This document shows positions 27,211-36,546 of a stretch of DNA of 64,000 nucleotides, piece after piece (positions within the stretch are counted from its first letter, which is position 1; every line of letters starts with the position of its first letter). The stretch is from Salinimicrobium sp. TH3 (GTDB taxonomy: Bacteria; Bacteroidota; Bacteroidia; Flavobacteriales; Flavobacteriaceae). The stretch lies in the NCBI RefSeq assembly GCF_026676115.1, contig NZ_JAPONB010000005.1, positions 124,001 to 188,000 of the forward strand, in the 5' to 3' direction. Under the pieces are notes generated by a model. The model was not told the DNA's origin and made no database searches. It saw nothing but the letters and a program-made list of their open reading frames with translations. The position numbers were made by a program, and so were the translations under genes.

Positions 27211-28383
27211 TTAATTAGATCCTAAAAGCACATTTTGAAAAGCCTGCAAACTTTTCCCTGAATTTATATCGTGACCCAGTTCTGATAAGGCACGTTCCAA
27301 TGCACCCAAAACCGCAATAAGATCATTTGCAGATACAGAGCCCATATGGCCGATCCTAAAGTAATTGGTTTTTATTTCTGAAAGTAATCCTCCCGCGAGT
27401 ATCACATCACTCTCGGCTACTTTGGAAAGTAACGCCGTGCCATCCATCCCTTCCGGGTAATAGACAGCAGTAAGCGTATTAGCGGCTATTTCATTTCTTT
27501 CAGGTAAAATTTCTAGATCTAAGGAAGAGACCCCTTCACGAAATGCTTTTGCCAAAATTTGATGTCTTTTTACCCTTTCCTCTACGCCTTCTGCAGCTAT
27601 GATCTTAAGGCTTGCTTCTAAGGCAACAATTAAATTGACTGCAGGTGTTCCAAAATAAGAAGGTCTTCTTTCTTCATAAGCTTTCATTATGGGCAACCAA
27701 TTATTCCAGTCGGCATAATAATTAGATACAGGCATTTTTCTTTTTTTCCAGACCTCCATCGCTTTCTGTGAGGCTATTAAAAGAGCGAGCCCGGGAGGTA
27801 CACCAATAGCCTTTTGAGAACCTGTTAAAACAACATCAAGCCCCCATTCATCCTGATCAATCTCTTCACCCGCAACCGAGCACACCCCATCTAAGATACT
27901 TAGAGTGTTATATTTTTTCGCTAATTGCGCTATAGGCTTTGGCTCTACCAACACTCCGGTAGAGGTATCAACATGAGTAATGGTCAAAGCTTTGTATTGT
28001 TTGGATTGAAGCTCTTTTTCAATTGCTTCGAGGCTTACAACATCACCTATTGGAGCTTCCAGAATGGTAGTTTCAGCACCATAGCGATCCATGATATCTT
28101 TAAAACGGTGACCAAAGTATCCTGTGGAAATCACCAACACACGATCCCCTTGTTCCACGAGATTGGCGGCTGCCATATCCATAGCCAGAGTGCCGGTTCC
28201 GGCGACGATGAAGGGTTGGCCTTTTGGAGACTTCCATACTTCTCGCATGAGCTCAAGGCTGTTCCCGAAAGTCTCTATAAAATCTGGTGCAACATGGCTT
28301 TGAGTTGGTATTCCCATGGCCTGTAAAACTTCCGGTTCAAATTCTATAGGACCGGGAATCATAAGTAGTTTTCTGCCTTTCAT
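27211..28383 (-). CDS. Class V aminotransferase, alanine/serine-glyoxylate type
   Basis: A 390-residue PLP enzyme of the serine-pyruvate/alanine-glyoxylate group. MIPGPIEFEPEVLQAM opens the protein as in that family; SILDGVCSVAGEEID holds the aspartate under the ring, and the Schiff-base lysine is in VVLTGSQKAIGVPPG (about residue 194). Such enzymes move an amino group onto glyoxylate to give glycine. Its place just after isocitrate lyase, the glyoxylate source, supports that reaction, but a full terminator separates the two genes. Other class V substrates (for example phosphonates) are not excluded. Confidence 0.88.
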   Translation of the reverse strand: MKGRKLLMIPGPIEFEPEVLQAMGIPTQSHVAPDFIETFGNSLELMREVWKSPKGQPFIVAGTGTLAMDMAAANLVEQGDRVLVISTGYFGHRFKDIMDRYGAETTILEAPIGDVVSLEAIEKELQSKQYKALTITHVDTSTGVLVEPKPIAQLAKKYNTLSILDGVCSVAGEEIDQDEWGLDVVLTGSQKAIGVPPGLALLIASQKAMEVWKKRKMPVSNYYADWNNWLPIMKAYEERRPSYFGTPAVNLIVALEASLKIIAAEGVEERVKRHQILAKAFREGVSSLDLEILPERNEIAANTLTAVYYPEGMDGTALLSKVAESDVILAGGLLSEIKTNYFRIGHMGSVSANDLIAVLGALERALSELGHDINSGKSLQAFQNVLLGSN

Positions 28384-28417
28384 TATTTTTATTTCTATTT
28401 ATAAGATGCTCTAAAAT

Positions 28418-28451
28418 AATAAATGCGATATACCTGGATATCGCATTTATT
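28418..28451. terminator. Perfect 14-bp inverted repeat after aceA
   Basis: Arms 28418-28431 and 28438-28451 (core AATGCGATAT/ATATCGCATT) flank a six-base loop. On the minus strand a TTTT run follows shortly. It should end the aceB-aceA transcript before the aminotransferase pair. Confidence 0.75.
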
Positions 28452-28467
28452 AATCAATTTTATTAAA

Positions 28468-30093
28468 TTATTTATCGAGAACAGGCTCCCGTTCAGTAAC
28501 AGTTTCATGTTCTTTGAACTGATTACTTGTATTTTTTTCGCCTCCCGCTTTTAAAGCTTTTTCTCCGGCAAAGAAGCTCTTATGATCATCTCCAAGATCG
28601 GAACCTGCCATACGCTGATGTTTGACACAGGAAACGCCCTTACGAATTTCCTGTCTTTGAACCCCTTTTACATAGGCTAACATGCCTTCTTCAGAAAAAT
28701 AACCTGCTGTTAGGTCATTCATGTGAAGGGCCGTTGTATGATAGGTTGGCAACGTGATCAAGTGGTGGAAAACCCCTGCTTCTCTTGCAGCATCGATCTG
28801 GAAAGTTTTAATCTTTTTATCTGCTCTAAAGCATAATTCGGTATCATCATATTCCGAACACATCAAATTATTCCTGTCATAACCGGTCATATTTTCACCC
28901 TCTGCAAACATATCATCATAAGCCTGGTGACGAAAGTTTAAGGTCCAGTTAAAGGATGGAGAGTTATTGTAAACCAGCTTGGCGTTGGGCACAACTTCTT
29001 TTACCCGGTTCACCATGTGGGCGATCTGTTTGACATTGGGAGTGGGAGTCTCGATCCATAGAAGATCTGCTCCATTTCGAAGACTTGTTATACAGTCTAA
29101 CACCACCCTGTCTATGTTTGAACCATCTTTAAATTTGAACAAACCATTAGCCAGTCGCACGGGACGCATTAATTTCCCGTCTCTTTTTAGAAGAACGTCA
29201 TCTTCTTTGGCATCGTTGATTTCAATTTCTTCAGCTTCTATAAAGGCTAAATACTGAGATGCCAGATCCCCCGGCTCCTGACTTACCGGAAGCTTTTGAG
29301 TTAAACCGGCACCTTCAGAATCTGTTCTTGCTACTATAATACCGTCTTCCACACCTAATTCAATAAATGCATATCTAATGGCATTTAATTTGGCAATAAA
29401 ATCTTCATGAGGCACGGTAACTTTTCCGTCCTGATGTCCACATTGTTTGGCATCAGAAACCTGATTTTCTATCTGAATGGCACAAGCCCCGGCCTGGATC
29501 ATTTTTTTAGCTAATAAATAGGTCGCTTCTTCATTCCCGAAACCGGCGTCAATATCGGCAATAATAGGAACTACGTGTGTTTCAAAATTATCAATTTGAT
29601 CCTGTACATCTTCTCCTTTCTCAAGTCTTTTAAAGAGATCGTTTAACTCAATAGCATCTGCCTGACGTAAAAAATCATAAATTTCATTTATTAAGGAAGG
29701 AACAGCAGTTTTTTCGTGCATAGATTGATCTGGCAGCGGTCCAAATTCTGAACGCAACGCAGCAACCATCCAACCGGAAAGATACAGGTATTTCTTACTG
29801 GCAGTTTTGTGATGCTTTTTGACAGCTATCATATTTTGCTGCGCCACAAAACCATGCCAGCTACCCAAAGACTGGGTGTATTGAGATGGATCTTCATCAT
29901 ACTCTGCCATATCATTTCTCATAATGGCCGCTGTATATCTCGCAATATCCAATCCTGTTCTAAACCTGTTTTGGGTAACCATCCTGGCTGCGCTTTCAGG
30001 ATTTATTGAATTCCATGTTTCTCCATACTTTTCTTTTAGGTTTTTTACAGCCTCTAATGCAGAGCTGTAATTTGTTTGTGGTTGATTTTTCAT
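28468..30093 (-). CDS. aceA: Isocitrate lyase
   Basis: Splits isocitrate into succinate and glyoxylate, the first step of the glyoxylate shunt used for growth on acetate and fatty acids. At 541 residues it belongs to the longer ICL form found in Pseudomonas rather than the 430-residue E. coli form. The catalytic signature is KQCGH at 216-220 (Cys218), with the metal-binding IIADIDAGFGNEEATY before it and LVYNNSPSFNW later. It follows aceB by 72 bases, almost certainly in one transcript. Confidence 0.97.
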   Translation of the reverse strand: MKNQPQTNYSSALEAVKNLKEKYGETWNSINPESAARMVTQNRFRTGLDIARYTAAIMRNDMAEYDEDPSQYTQSLGSWHGFVAQQNMIAVKKHHKTASKKYLYLSGWMVAALRSEFGPLPDQSMHEKTAVPSLINEIYDFLRQADAIELNDLFKRLEKGEDVQDQIDNFETHVVPIIADIDAGFGNEEATYLLAKKMIQAGACAIQIENQVSDAKQCGHQDGKVTVPHEDFIAKLNAIRYAFIELGVEDGIIVARTDSEGAGLTQKLPVSQEPGDLASQYLAFIEAEEIEINDAKEDDVLLKRDGKLMRPVRLANGLFKFKDGSNIDRVVLDCITSLRNGADLLWIETPTPNVKQIAHMVNRVKEVVPNAKLVYNNSPSFNWTLNFRHQAYDDMFAEGENMTGYDRNNLMCSEYDDTELCFRADKKIKTFQIDAAREAGVFHHLITLPTYHTTALHMNDLTAGYFSEEGMLAYVKGVQRQEIRKGVSCVKHQRMAGSDLGDDHKSFFAGEKALKAGGEKNTSNQFKEHETVTEREPVLDK

Positions 30094-30165
30094 AATTTTG
30101 TTAGATGTTATTTATTATTAATAATTAGATCCTGTTGATTGTTGCCGCAATCGCAGGATTGTTTT

Positions 30166-31764
30166 TTATAGGTATTGATATGCCGGGAGGGTTAAGAACT
30201 CTTCAAATTTTTCTGAGAGAACTAATTTGTCAAAAAGCTCTATAGCAAGTTTATAGCGGTTGTTGTAGTTAGAGGTCCCTCCGTATTCTTTTAAGATTTT
30301 TTCGACCTCATCATTCAAAAGATATATGTACAATTCCGTATTGAATTTGCGTCCGTCTTCCAGTACGACTTCGTGCTTTAACCATTGCCAAACCTGTGTT
30401 CTTGAAATCTCGGCAGTAGCTGCATCTTCCATTAGGTTATATAGCGCTACAGCACCATAACCTCTTAACCAGGCTTCCATATATAGAATCCCGACATTGA
30501 TGTTTTTTCTTATCCCGGCTTCTGTAACAGTACCTTTCGGTATTTCCACAAGGTCTTCTTCGGAAATATTGATGTCTTCACGAGTGACGTGTAATTGATT
30601 TGGGGTTGGCATATGCTTGTTGAACTCCGCCATAGCTACTTCAACTAATGCAGGATGAGCAACCCATGTACCGTCATGACCATTTTTAACTTCACGCTCT
30701 TTATCTTTTCTTACTTTTTCTATAGCAGCTGCGTTGGCCTTTTCATCATTTTTAATAGGAATTTGAGCAGCCATACCGCCAATAGCATGGATGCCACGTT
30801 TATGGCAGCGTTGAATAACTAGCTTGGAATACGCCTCCATGAAAGGAGTGGTCATGGTAACCTGGTCCCGGTTTGGCACTACAAAGTCTGGGTGGTTTCT
30901 GAATTTTTTGATGTACGAAAATATGTAATCCCATCGTCCACAATTAAGGCCTACAATATGATCTTTAAGTTCGTATATGATCTCGTCCAACTGAAAACTT
31001 GCAGTAATGGTTTCAACAAGAACGGTGGCCTTAAATGTCCCTTTAGGCACTTCCAGGTATTCCTGGGCGAAAGTAAACACTTCGTTCCACCAGCGTGCTT
31101 CCATATAGTGCTCCAACTTTGGAAGATAGAAGTAAGGGGCGGTATTATTCTTCAACAAGGTTTGGGTGTTGTGGAACACGTATAAACCGAAATCAACCAG
31201 GCTACCTGAAGTTTCTTCGTCATTGATTATAATATGTCTTTCATTTAAATGTAAACCTCTGGGTCTAAGCATCAAGACTGCAGTCTCCTGATTAAGGCTA
31301 TAAGATTTACCCCGATCTGAATCTACCAGTGAAATTGTCTTTTTATTGGCATCTATAAGATTTTGTTGACCTTCAATAACATTTTGCCATGTAGGCGCAG
31401 TGCTGTCCTCCAGGTCTGCCATAAATGTCCTGGCTCCGGAATTTAGAGCATTTATTACCATCTTTCTGTCTGCAGGTCCTGTGATTTCGACCCGTCTGTC
31501 CTGTAAATCTTCAGGGATTTTGTCCGCACTCCAGTCACTTTCCCTAATTGATTTAGTCTCTGGTGAGAATTCAGGTAATTTTCCTTCATCAAAAACTTTT
31601 TGCTGGTTTACTCTTTTTTCCAAGAGAAAAAGTCTTTCTCCATTAAATCTTTCATGAAGTGCCGCTATAAAAGTTAAGGCATCATCTGTCAGGATTTCCG
31701 GATAATAATTCTTCGCATCCCTTGAGAATTTTAAACTAGGTATTTTTAAAGTTTTGGTTTCCAT
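30166..31764 (-). CDS. aceB: Malate synthase A
   Basis: Condenses glyoxylate with acetyl-CoA to malate, the second step of the shunt. The 532-residue length matches the A isoform. Seen are FMADLEDSTAPTWQN, the metal-binding region VLVETITASFQLDEIIYEL, GLNCGRWDYIFSYIKK, and the C-terminal catalytic-aspartate region LMEDAATAEISRTQVWQW. First gene of the aceB-aceA pair; its 118-base upstream gap carries the palindromes shared with the divergent regulator gene. Confidence 0.98.
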   Translation of the reverse strand: METKTLKIPSLKFSRDAKNYYPEILTDDALTFIAALHERFNGERLFLLEKRVNQQKVFDEGKLPEFSPETKSIRESDWSADKIPEDLQDRRVEITGPADRKMVINALNSGARTFMADLEDSTAPTWQNVIEGQQNLIDANKKTISLVDSDRGKSYSLNQETAVLMLRPRGLHLNERHIIINDEETSGSLVDFGLYVFHNTQTLLKNNTAPYFYLPKLEHYMEARWWNEVFTFAQEYLEVPKGTFKATVLVETITASFQLDEIIYELKDHIVGLNCGRWDYIFSYIKKFRNHPDFVVPNRDQVTMTTPFMEAYSKLVIQRCHKRGIHAIGGMAAQIPIKNDEKANAAAIEKVRKDKEREVKNGHDGTWVAHPALVEVAMAEFNKHMPTPNQLHVTREDINISEEDLVEIPKGTVTEAGIRKNINVGILYMEAWLRGYGAVALYNLMEDAATAEISRTQVWQWLKHEVVLEDGRKFNTELYIYLLNDEVEKILKEYGGTSNYNNRYKLAIELFDKLVLSEKFEEFLTLPAYQYL

Positions 31765-31814
31765 GGTTTTAGTGTTTTACATGACAATATTAAAGGAAAG
31801 TTTTCTAAAAAACA

Positions 31815-31864
31815 AGCGAACGTTCGCTAAAACCAAATATTCGCAAAATATTAAGATTCGCGAA
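31815..31864. promoter_or_regulatory. Candidate operators between aceB and the RamB/ScfR-like regulator
   Basis: AGCGAACGTTCGCT (31815-31828) is a perfect 14-bp palindrome. TTCGCAAAATA (31840-31850) repeats its half-site, and TTCGCGAA (31857-31864) is a second perfect palindrome. All three share TTCGC/GCGAA and lie between two divergent genes, one of them a regulator of a family known to control aceA/aceB. Confidence 0.65.
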
Positions 31865-31870
31865 AATGCC

Positions 31871-31878
31871 TATATTTG
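31871..31878 (+). promoter_or_regulatory. Candidate -7 element of the ScfR-like gene
   Basis: TATATTTG fits TAnnTTTG exactly and ends four bases before the ATG at 31883. If used, the message would start at or next to the start codon. The TTCGCGAA palindrome ends seven bases upstream of it, so a protein bound there would block this promoter. Confidence 0.45.
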
Positions 31879-31882
31879 AATT

Positions 31883-33361
31883 ATGGAAGAAGATTACATC
31901 AAATTAATTTTTGGCCTGAAGCTAAAGCAGATAAGGACTGAGAAGAATTTGTCTTTATTCGGACTGTCGAAACTTTCCGGTTTATCAAAGTCTTATTTAA
32001 ATGAAATTGAAAACGGAAAAAAATACCCTAAACCAGATAAAATAGCTTTGCTTTCAGATAAACTGGAAGTTCCCTATGATCAAATGGTCTCTTTAAGGCT
32101 GGATAAAAATTTAGCTCCAATTGGGGAACTATTACAGTCCAAAATTCTAAAAGAAATCCCATTGGATCTCTTTGGCATTAAGGAAAGTAATTTAATAGAT
32201 ATAGTCGCCAATGCACCTACAAAAGTGACTGCATTTATAAGTACTATTATTGAAATTGCACACCATTACAGCTTTAGCAAGGAAAGCTTCTTTCTGGCTG
32301 CTGTACGTTCTTTTCAGGAAGCGAATAACAATTATTTTGATGATTTAGAACAACAGGTTTTAAAATTCTCAAAAGCCTATCAGGTAGAATTAACAAGGTC
32401 TCTTACATCAAAAGATCTGGAGGAGATCCTGACTGAAGAATACGGTTACATCATCAACGATAGTGAATTAAGTAAAAATGAAGCTTTAGGAAACCTGCGA
32501 TCTTTACTTGTGCCTCAAACCAATACGCTGTTGCTCGCGAACGGGATCGATGAATCCCAACGCACTTTTATTTTCGCAAAAGAAATTGCATATAATTACC
32601 TGGAAATAAAAGACAGGCTTCATACTTTTCCCTGGATCAAATTCCAGAGGTTTGACCAGGTACTTAATAATTTCTATGCCTCTTATTTTGCCGGCGCACT
32701 AGTCATTCCTAAAGATGATTTGACTTCACAACTAGAAACTATTTTTGAAAAAGAGACTTTTGATGAAGCTCTTTTTCTTCAAATGCTGGAAGGCTTCAAC
32801 GCTTCACCAGAAACATTTTACCAGCGATTGACCAATATCCTGCCCAAAGCGTTTAATATTAAAAATTTATTCTTTTTAAGGTTTACTCATAAGGCAGGCA
32901 CAGAACAATTTTACCTGAACAAGGAACTTCATTTATCACATCAGCATTCCCCGCGGGCCAATGAAACCAATGAGCATTATTGCAGGCGATGGGTGTCTTT
33001 GAGAGGTTTAAAAGAAATAAGTAAAAGTAAGAAACCTCATGAGTTTGGGCTTCAAATTTCTCATTATCCCAGTCATGGGAAAACTTATCTAGTGATCTCG
33101 TCTGCAACTAAAGATCCTTTTCGAAACAACCAGTATAGAAGTATAAGTATAGGTTTATTGATCAATAAGCAACTGGAGCGGAAGCTTAAGTTTTTGGAAG
33201 ATCCAACTATTAACCGGCGCGAGGTTGGAGTTACCTGTGAACGCTGTGGTATTATTGATTGTGAGGTAAGACAGGCTCCCGCAGTTATTCTGGATAAAGA
33301 AGCTAAGAATAAGAAGATAGAAAGGATTGTGGAGGAATTAAATGCCAGATTTCAGGTCTAA
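31883..33361 (+). CDS. RamB/ScfR-like transcription regulator
   Basis: A 492-residue regulator of the short-chain fatty acyl-CoA regulator type. Residues about 8-66 form an XRE/Cro helix-turn-helix (LKQIRTEKNLSLFGLSKLSGLSKSYL). Around 185-300 is an IrrE/ImmA-like region in which the HExxH protease motif is lost (FAKEIAYNYLE instead). The C-terminal part ends with CERCGIIDCEVRQAPA, the cysteine block of the family. RamB, the best-known relative, controls aceA and aceB in Corynebacterium. Here the gene is divergent from aceB with palindromes between, so control of the glyoxylate shunt is a good inference. Confidence 0.88.
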   Translation: MEEDYIKLIFGLKLKQIRTEKNLSLFGLSKLSGLSKSYLNEIENGKKYPKPDKIALLSDKLEVPYDQMVSLRLDKNLAPIGELLQSKILKEIPLDLFGIKESNLIDIVANAPTKVTAFISTIIEIAHHYSFSKESFFLAAVRSFQEANNNYFDDLEQQVLKFSKAYQVELTRSLTSKDLEEILTEEYGYIINDSELSKNEALGNLRSLLVPQTNTLLLANGIDESQRTFIFAKEIAYNYLEIKDRLHTFPWIKFQRFDQVLNNFYASYFAGALVIPKDDLTSQLETIFEKETFDEALFLQMLEGFNASPETFYQRLTNILPKAFNIKNLFFLRFTHKAGTEQFYLNKELHLSHQHSPRANETNEHYCRRWVSLRGLKEISKSKKPHEFGLQISHYPSHGKTYLVISSATKDPFRNNQYRSISIGLLINKQLERKLKFLEDPTINRREVGVTCERCGIIDCEVRQAPAVILDKEAKNKKIERIVEELNARFQV

Positions 33362-33485
33362 TAGCGCTCATTTAAACCCCTTAAACTTTCGTTGAAGAAA
33401 ATTTTTAAAAACACTGCACAAAAAACCGTGAGGTAATTATCTGAATGGCTTCGGTTTAATTAAAGGAAATATCTTCCGCAGCAAC

Positions 33486-33764
33486 CTACGAAATAACCTG
33501 TTGCTGCACCCAGATACTAAAAGAGGTTTCATAAACCCGGGTGAGAATGATCACTGCTGCGCCAATGCCCATCAGCCACCAGGAATAGGCTTCCCGTTTC
33601 ACCTGGATTGCTGCAATGATCCCCAGAATAAGGTAAGGAAGCATAAGGAGCAGGTTTGGCCATAGCCAGGCGCCGCCAAATATGATGACCGTCTTCATGA
33701 CGATATAAAAAATACTGTAAATAAGGATGATCTTGGTAAGGATCACCAGGTTTCTGTACGACAT
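33486..33764 (-). CDS. Small three-helix membrane protein, unknown
   Basis: A 92-residue protein I do not recognise. It has three hydrophobic segments (about residues 8-30, 36-55 and 62-77) with short polar loops, and little outside the membrane. Its ATG lies one base past the stop of the amidase gene upstream, so it is translated from the same message. The open frame, coupling and membrane profile support a real gene; no function can be assigned. Confidence 0.65.
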   Translation of the reverse strand: MSYRNLVILTKIILIYSIFYIVMKTVIIFGGAWLWPNLLLMLPYLILGIIAAIQVKREAYSWWLMGIGAAVIILTRVYETSFSIWVQQQVIS

Positions 33765-33765
33765 A

Positions 33766-35436
33766 TTATCTGTAATTCCCCGGTGGTTTTCTTAAGTAAT
33801 TCAACTGTTCAAAACTGTTCCCGATATTTAAAAGTTTATCTTCTTCAAAGGGTTTTGCAATGAAGGTAATACTTTTAGGTTCCCCAGAAGATTCAAAACC
33901 TGCAGGAACTGCCAATGCCGGATATTTTGCCACGGCAGCGTAAGCCGCATGGTAATTATTAATTGAAGCAACTGCATCAAGGTCGTATCTTTCCATTGGC
34001 TCATCAAAGAACTTCCTACCGCTCTCCTGAAGCTGTGCAGAGATCCTTTCCAGCTCTTCGGCACTGGTAGTATCGGCCACTATGGCATCAAAAAGCTGCT
34101 GTCCATAAGGAGCTCTAATAAGGCTGTCTTCAAGGTTGTACTTCACAATCGCTTCCACATTATTATAAGTCACTTCTTTTCCGGCATATTTAGAAAGATA
34201 GGCCGGCAGATCCTTTTTCATATCGGCGTTGAGCAAGGTTAGAAAATTATCGAGAGAAACCTGCTCCTCTTCGAATTCCACAACAGTGGCACCGCTCTCT
34301 TTCATTGCCTCCACAGCATTGTTGTATAAAGAATCTGTCAAAAGGGATTTCATGACGCCAATCCGCTTTCCGCGAAGACCATCGGGAGTCAGGGCTTTTA
34401 CATAGTTTTTTCCTCCGCTTACAGAGGCAGGATCTTCTGAGTCTTTTCCGGTAAGGGCGTTGAGTAAAATAGCGTTATCAATGACGTATTTTGTCATAGG
34501 TCCCGGAGTGTCAAGCGTGCCCGAAATAGGGATTATTCCGGTTCGGCTTAGCAGTCCAACCGTTGGTTTTAATCCTACCACAGAATTCTTCGAAGCCGGA
34601 GAAAGTATGGAGCCTGCGGTTTCAGTTCCAACTGCAGCTACAGCATAATTTGCGGCCACCGCAACCCCACTACCTGAGCTGGAACCTCCTGTTTCAAATT
34701 TCTTTCTTCCGTAAGGATTTAAAGTTTGCCCGCCTACTGCGCTGTATCCCAAGGGACAGCCATCACAAAAGTAATATGCCCATTCGCTCAAATTTGCTTT
34801 TCCCAGGATGAGTGCATTATTTTCTTTTAATCGGTCGACAATAAAGGCATTTTTGGAAGGTTTATTTTCAGCCAGGATCAAAGCTCCGGCGGTAGTGCTC
34901 ATATTGTCGGTATTGACATTGTCTTTCAACAGTATAGGCATACCATATATTGTATTTTCCCTGCCTTCAGGAACTCCTTTTTCATCAAGCTTTCTTGCCT
35001 CGGCAACTACATCGGGGTTAAGAGCGATCACTGCGTTGAGCGACATTTCATTATTGCTCTCAAATTCCCTGATGCGATAAATGTAGAAAAGTGTGAGATC
35101 TGTGTAGCTCAGCTTTCCGCTCTGGATAGCACGTTGTAGTTCGGGGATGCTTCTTTCGAAAATAACCGGCTTCAGGGATTCATATTTTTCCGCAGAAAAA
35201 GCAGAAAGCTCCTTCTCAAAAGGACGCCATATCTCGTTCTTATCTAAAGTCTTTGAATTGATAAGCTTAAACCTCATCCTTTCATTCTCATGCTGCGCCT
35301 GTTCTTTAAGCTGGGCAGTTTCATCCTGTCGCTCCCACAAAACGGCAGGTTCTTTTACAGCTGCCTCCTCTTCTTTCTGAACTTTGCAGGAAGTGGCCAT
35401 AAGAAATACCAAAAAAGGAATGAAAATTTGCTTCAT
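33766..35436 (-). CDS. Amidase-signature lipoprotein
   Basis: A 556-residue amidase-signature hydrolase with a lipoprotein signal (FLMATSC, Cys17), hence outside the cytoplasm and not the GatA subunit. The Ser-cisSer-Lys triad is Lys171 in GMPILLKDN, Ser252 in GGSSSGSG and Ser276 in TETAGSI. It would cleave an amide in the periplasm or at the cell surface; the substrate (peptide amide, acyl amide or other) cannot be read. The region between the signal and residue 85 is charged and probably a linker. The small membrane protein follows after one base. Confidence 0.92.
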   Translation of the reverse strand: MKQIFIPFLVFLMATSCKVQKEEEAAVKEPAVLWERQDETAQLKEQAQHENERMRFKLINSKTLDKNEIWRPFEKELSAFSAEKYESLKPVIFERSIPELQRAIQSGKLSYTDLTLFYIYRIREFESNNEMSLNAVIALNPDVVAEARKLDEKGVPEGRENTIYGMPILLKDNVNTDNMSTTAGALILAENKPSKNAFIVDRLKENNALILGKANLSEWAYYFCDGCPLGYSAVGGQTLNPYGRKKFETGGSSSGSGVAVAANYAVAAVGTETAGSILSPASKNSVVGLKPTVGLLSRTGIIPISGTLDTPGPMTKYVIDNAILLNALTGKDSEDPASVSGGKNYVKALTPDGLRGKRIGVMKSLLTDSLYNNAVEAMKESGATVVEFEEEQVSLDNFLTLLNADMKKDLPAYLSKYAGKEVTYNNVEAIVKYNLEDSLIRAPYGQQLFDAIVADTTSAEELERISAQLQESGRKFFDEPMERYDLDAVASINNYHAAYAAVAKYPALAVPAGFESSGEPKSITFIAKPFEEDKLLNIGNSFEQLNYLRKPPGNYR

Positions 35437-35459
35437 GAGTTATGGTTTAATCGGAAAGA

Positions 35460-36413
35460 TTATTTAAAAAAGGAATCCACAAATTCATATTTGTTGAAAA
35501 CCTGCAGGTCTTCAATGCCCTCTCCCACCCCTATGTATTTTACGGGGATCTGGAACTGGTCACTAATTCCTATCACAACGCCACCTTTTGCTGTGCCATC
35601 AAGTTTAGTCACGGCCAGGGAAGTCACCTCGGTAGCTGCAGTAAACTGTTTTGCCTGCTCAAAGGCATTTTGTCCCGTAGAACCATCAAGAACCAGGAGA
35701 ACTTCATGCGGCGCATCGTCCACCACCTTTTGCATCACTCTTTTCACCTTGGTAAGCTCATTCATTAGGTTTACTTTATTGTGAAGACGCCCGGCAGTAT
35801 CAATGATAACTACATCGGCATCTTGTTTTACGGCACTTTGCACAGAGTCAAAAGCTACAGATGCAGGATCACTTCCCATACTTTGTTTTACAATAGGAAC
35901 ATCCACCCTGTCTGCCCAAACCTGAAGTTGATCAATAGCAGCTGCCCTAAAAGTATCGGCTGCACCAAGCACTACTTTTTTACCTTCTTTTTTGAACTGG
36001 TAGGCAAGTTTTCCAATGGTAGTAGTTTTGCCCACCCCATTCACACCTACGACCATGATCACGTAAGGCTTTTTATTTGTGGGCACATAGAAATCTGTTG
36101 CTTCGCCCGAATTTGTTTCGGCCATTAAAGCCGCGATCTCTTCCCTAAGGATCTTGTTAAGTTCATCTGTTCCAAGAAACCTGTCCCGGGCCACACGAGC
36201 TTCTATTCGGTTAATGATCTTCACTGTAGTTCCCACACCCACGTCGCTGCTCACCAGCACGTCTTCCAGGTCATCCAGCACCTCATCATCAACTTTGGAT
36301 TTACCGGCGACTGCTTTCCCCAATTTGGAAAAGAAATCGGTTTTTGATTTTTCGAGGCCTTTGTCCAGGGTCTCCTTTTTCTCACGGGAGAAGATCTTTT
36401 TAAATAAACTCAT
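35460..36413 (-). CDS. ftsY: Signal recognition particle receptor FtsY
   Basis: GTPase that docks the SRP-ribosome complex at the membrane. The 317-residue form has a short N-terminal lysine-rich part instead of the long acidic domain of E. coli. NG-domain motifs: GVNGVGKTTTIGKLA (G1, about residues 122-136), DTFRAAAIDQLQ (G2), VIIDTAGRL (G3), TKLDGTAKGG (G4) and KYIGVGEGIEDL (G5 region). It lies downstream of the L28-L33-DUF4295 genes but beyond a terminator. Confidence 0.97.
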   Translation of the reverse strand: MSLFKKIFSREKKETLDKGLEKSKTDFFSKLGKAVAGKSKVDDEVLDDLEDVLVSSDVGVGTTVKIINRIEARVARDRFLGTDELNKILREEIAALMAETNSGEATDFYVPTNKKPYVIMVVGVNGVGKTTTIGKLAYQFKKEGKKVVLGAADTFRAAAIDQLQVWADRVDVPIVKQSMGSDPASVAFDSVQSAVKQDADVVIIDTAGRLHNKVNLMNELTKVKRVMQKVVDDAPHEVLLVLDGSTGQNAFEQAKQFTAATEVTSLAVTKLDGTAKGGVVIGISDQFQIPVKYIGVGEGIEDLQVFNKYEFVDSFFK

Positions 36414-36497
36414 TATGTGGTGTGGTCTTAATATTTATAAAAATGGCAAAATACCCACGGGCAACATGCCGAGGGTAAATATACACAAAAACAAAAA

Positions 36498-36523
36498 GCC
36501 GTCCCGATGCGTATCGGGACGGC
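36498..36523 (-). terminator. Terminator of the rpmB-rpmG-DUF4295 operon
   Basis: An 11-bp perfect stem (GCCGTCCCGAT with ATCGGGACGGC, loop GCGT) is followed on the minus strand by TTTTTGTTTTTG. It lies between DUF4295 and ftsY; the 84 bases before the ftsY ATG could hold a separate promoter. Confidence 0.85.
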
Positions 36524-36546
36524 CTTCAAAATATTTTGAAAATAAC

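Noticed and set aside
33766-35436. GatA subunit of the tRNA amidotransferase
   Set aside because: A lipoprotein signal is present and gatB/gatC are absent nearby, so this is an exported amidase.
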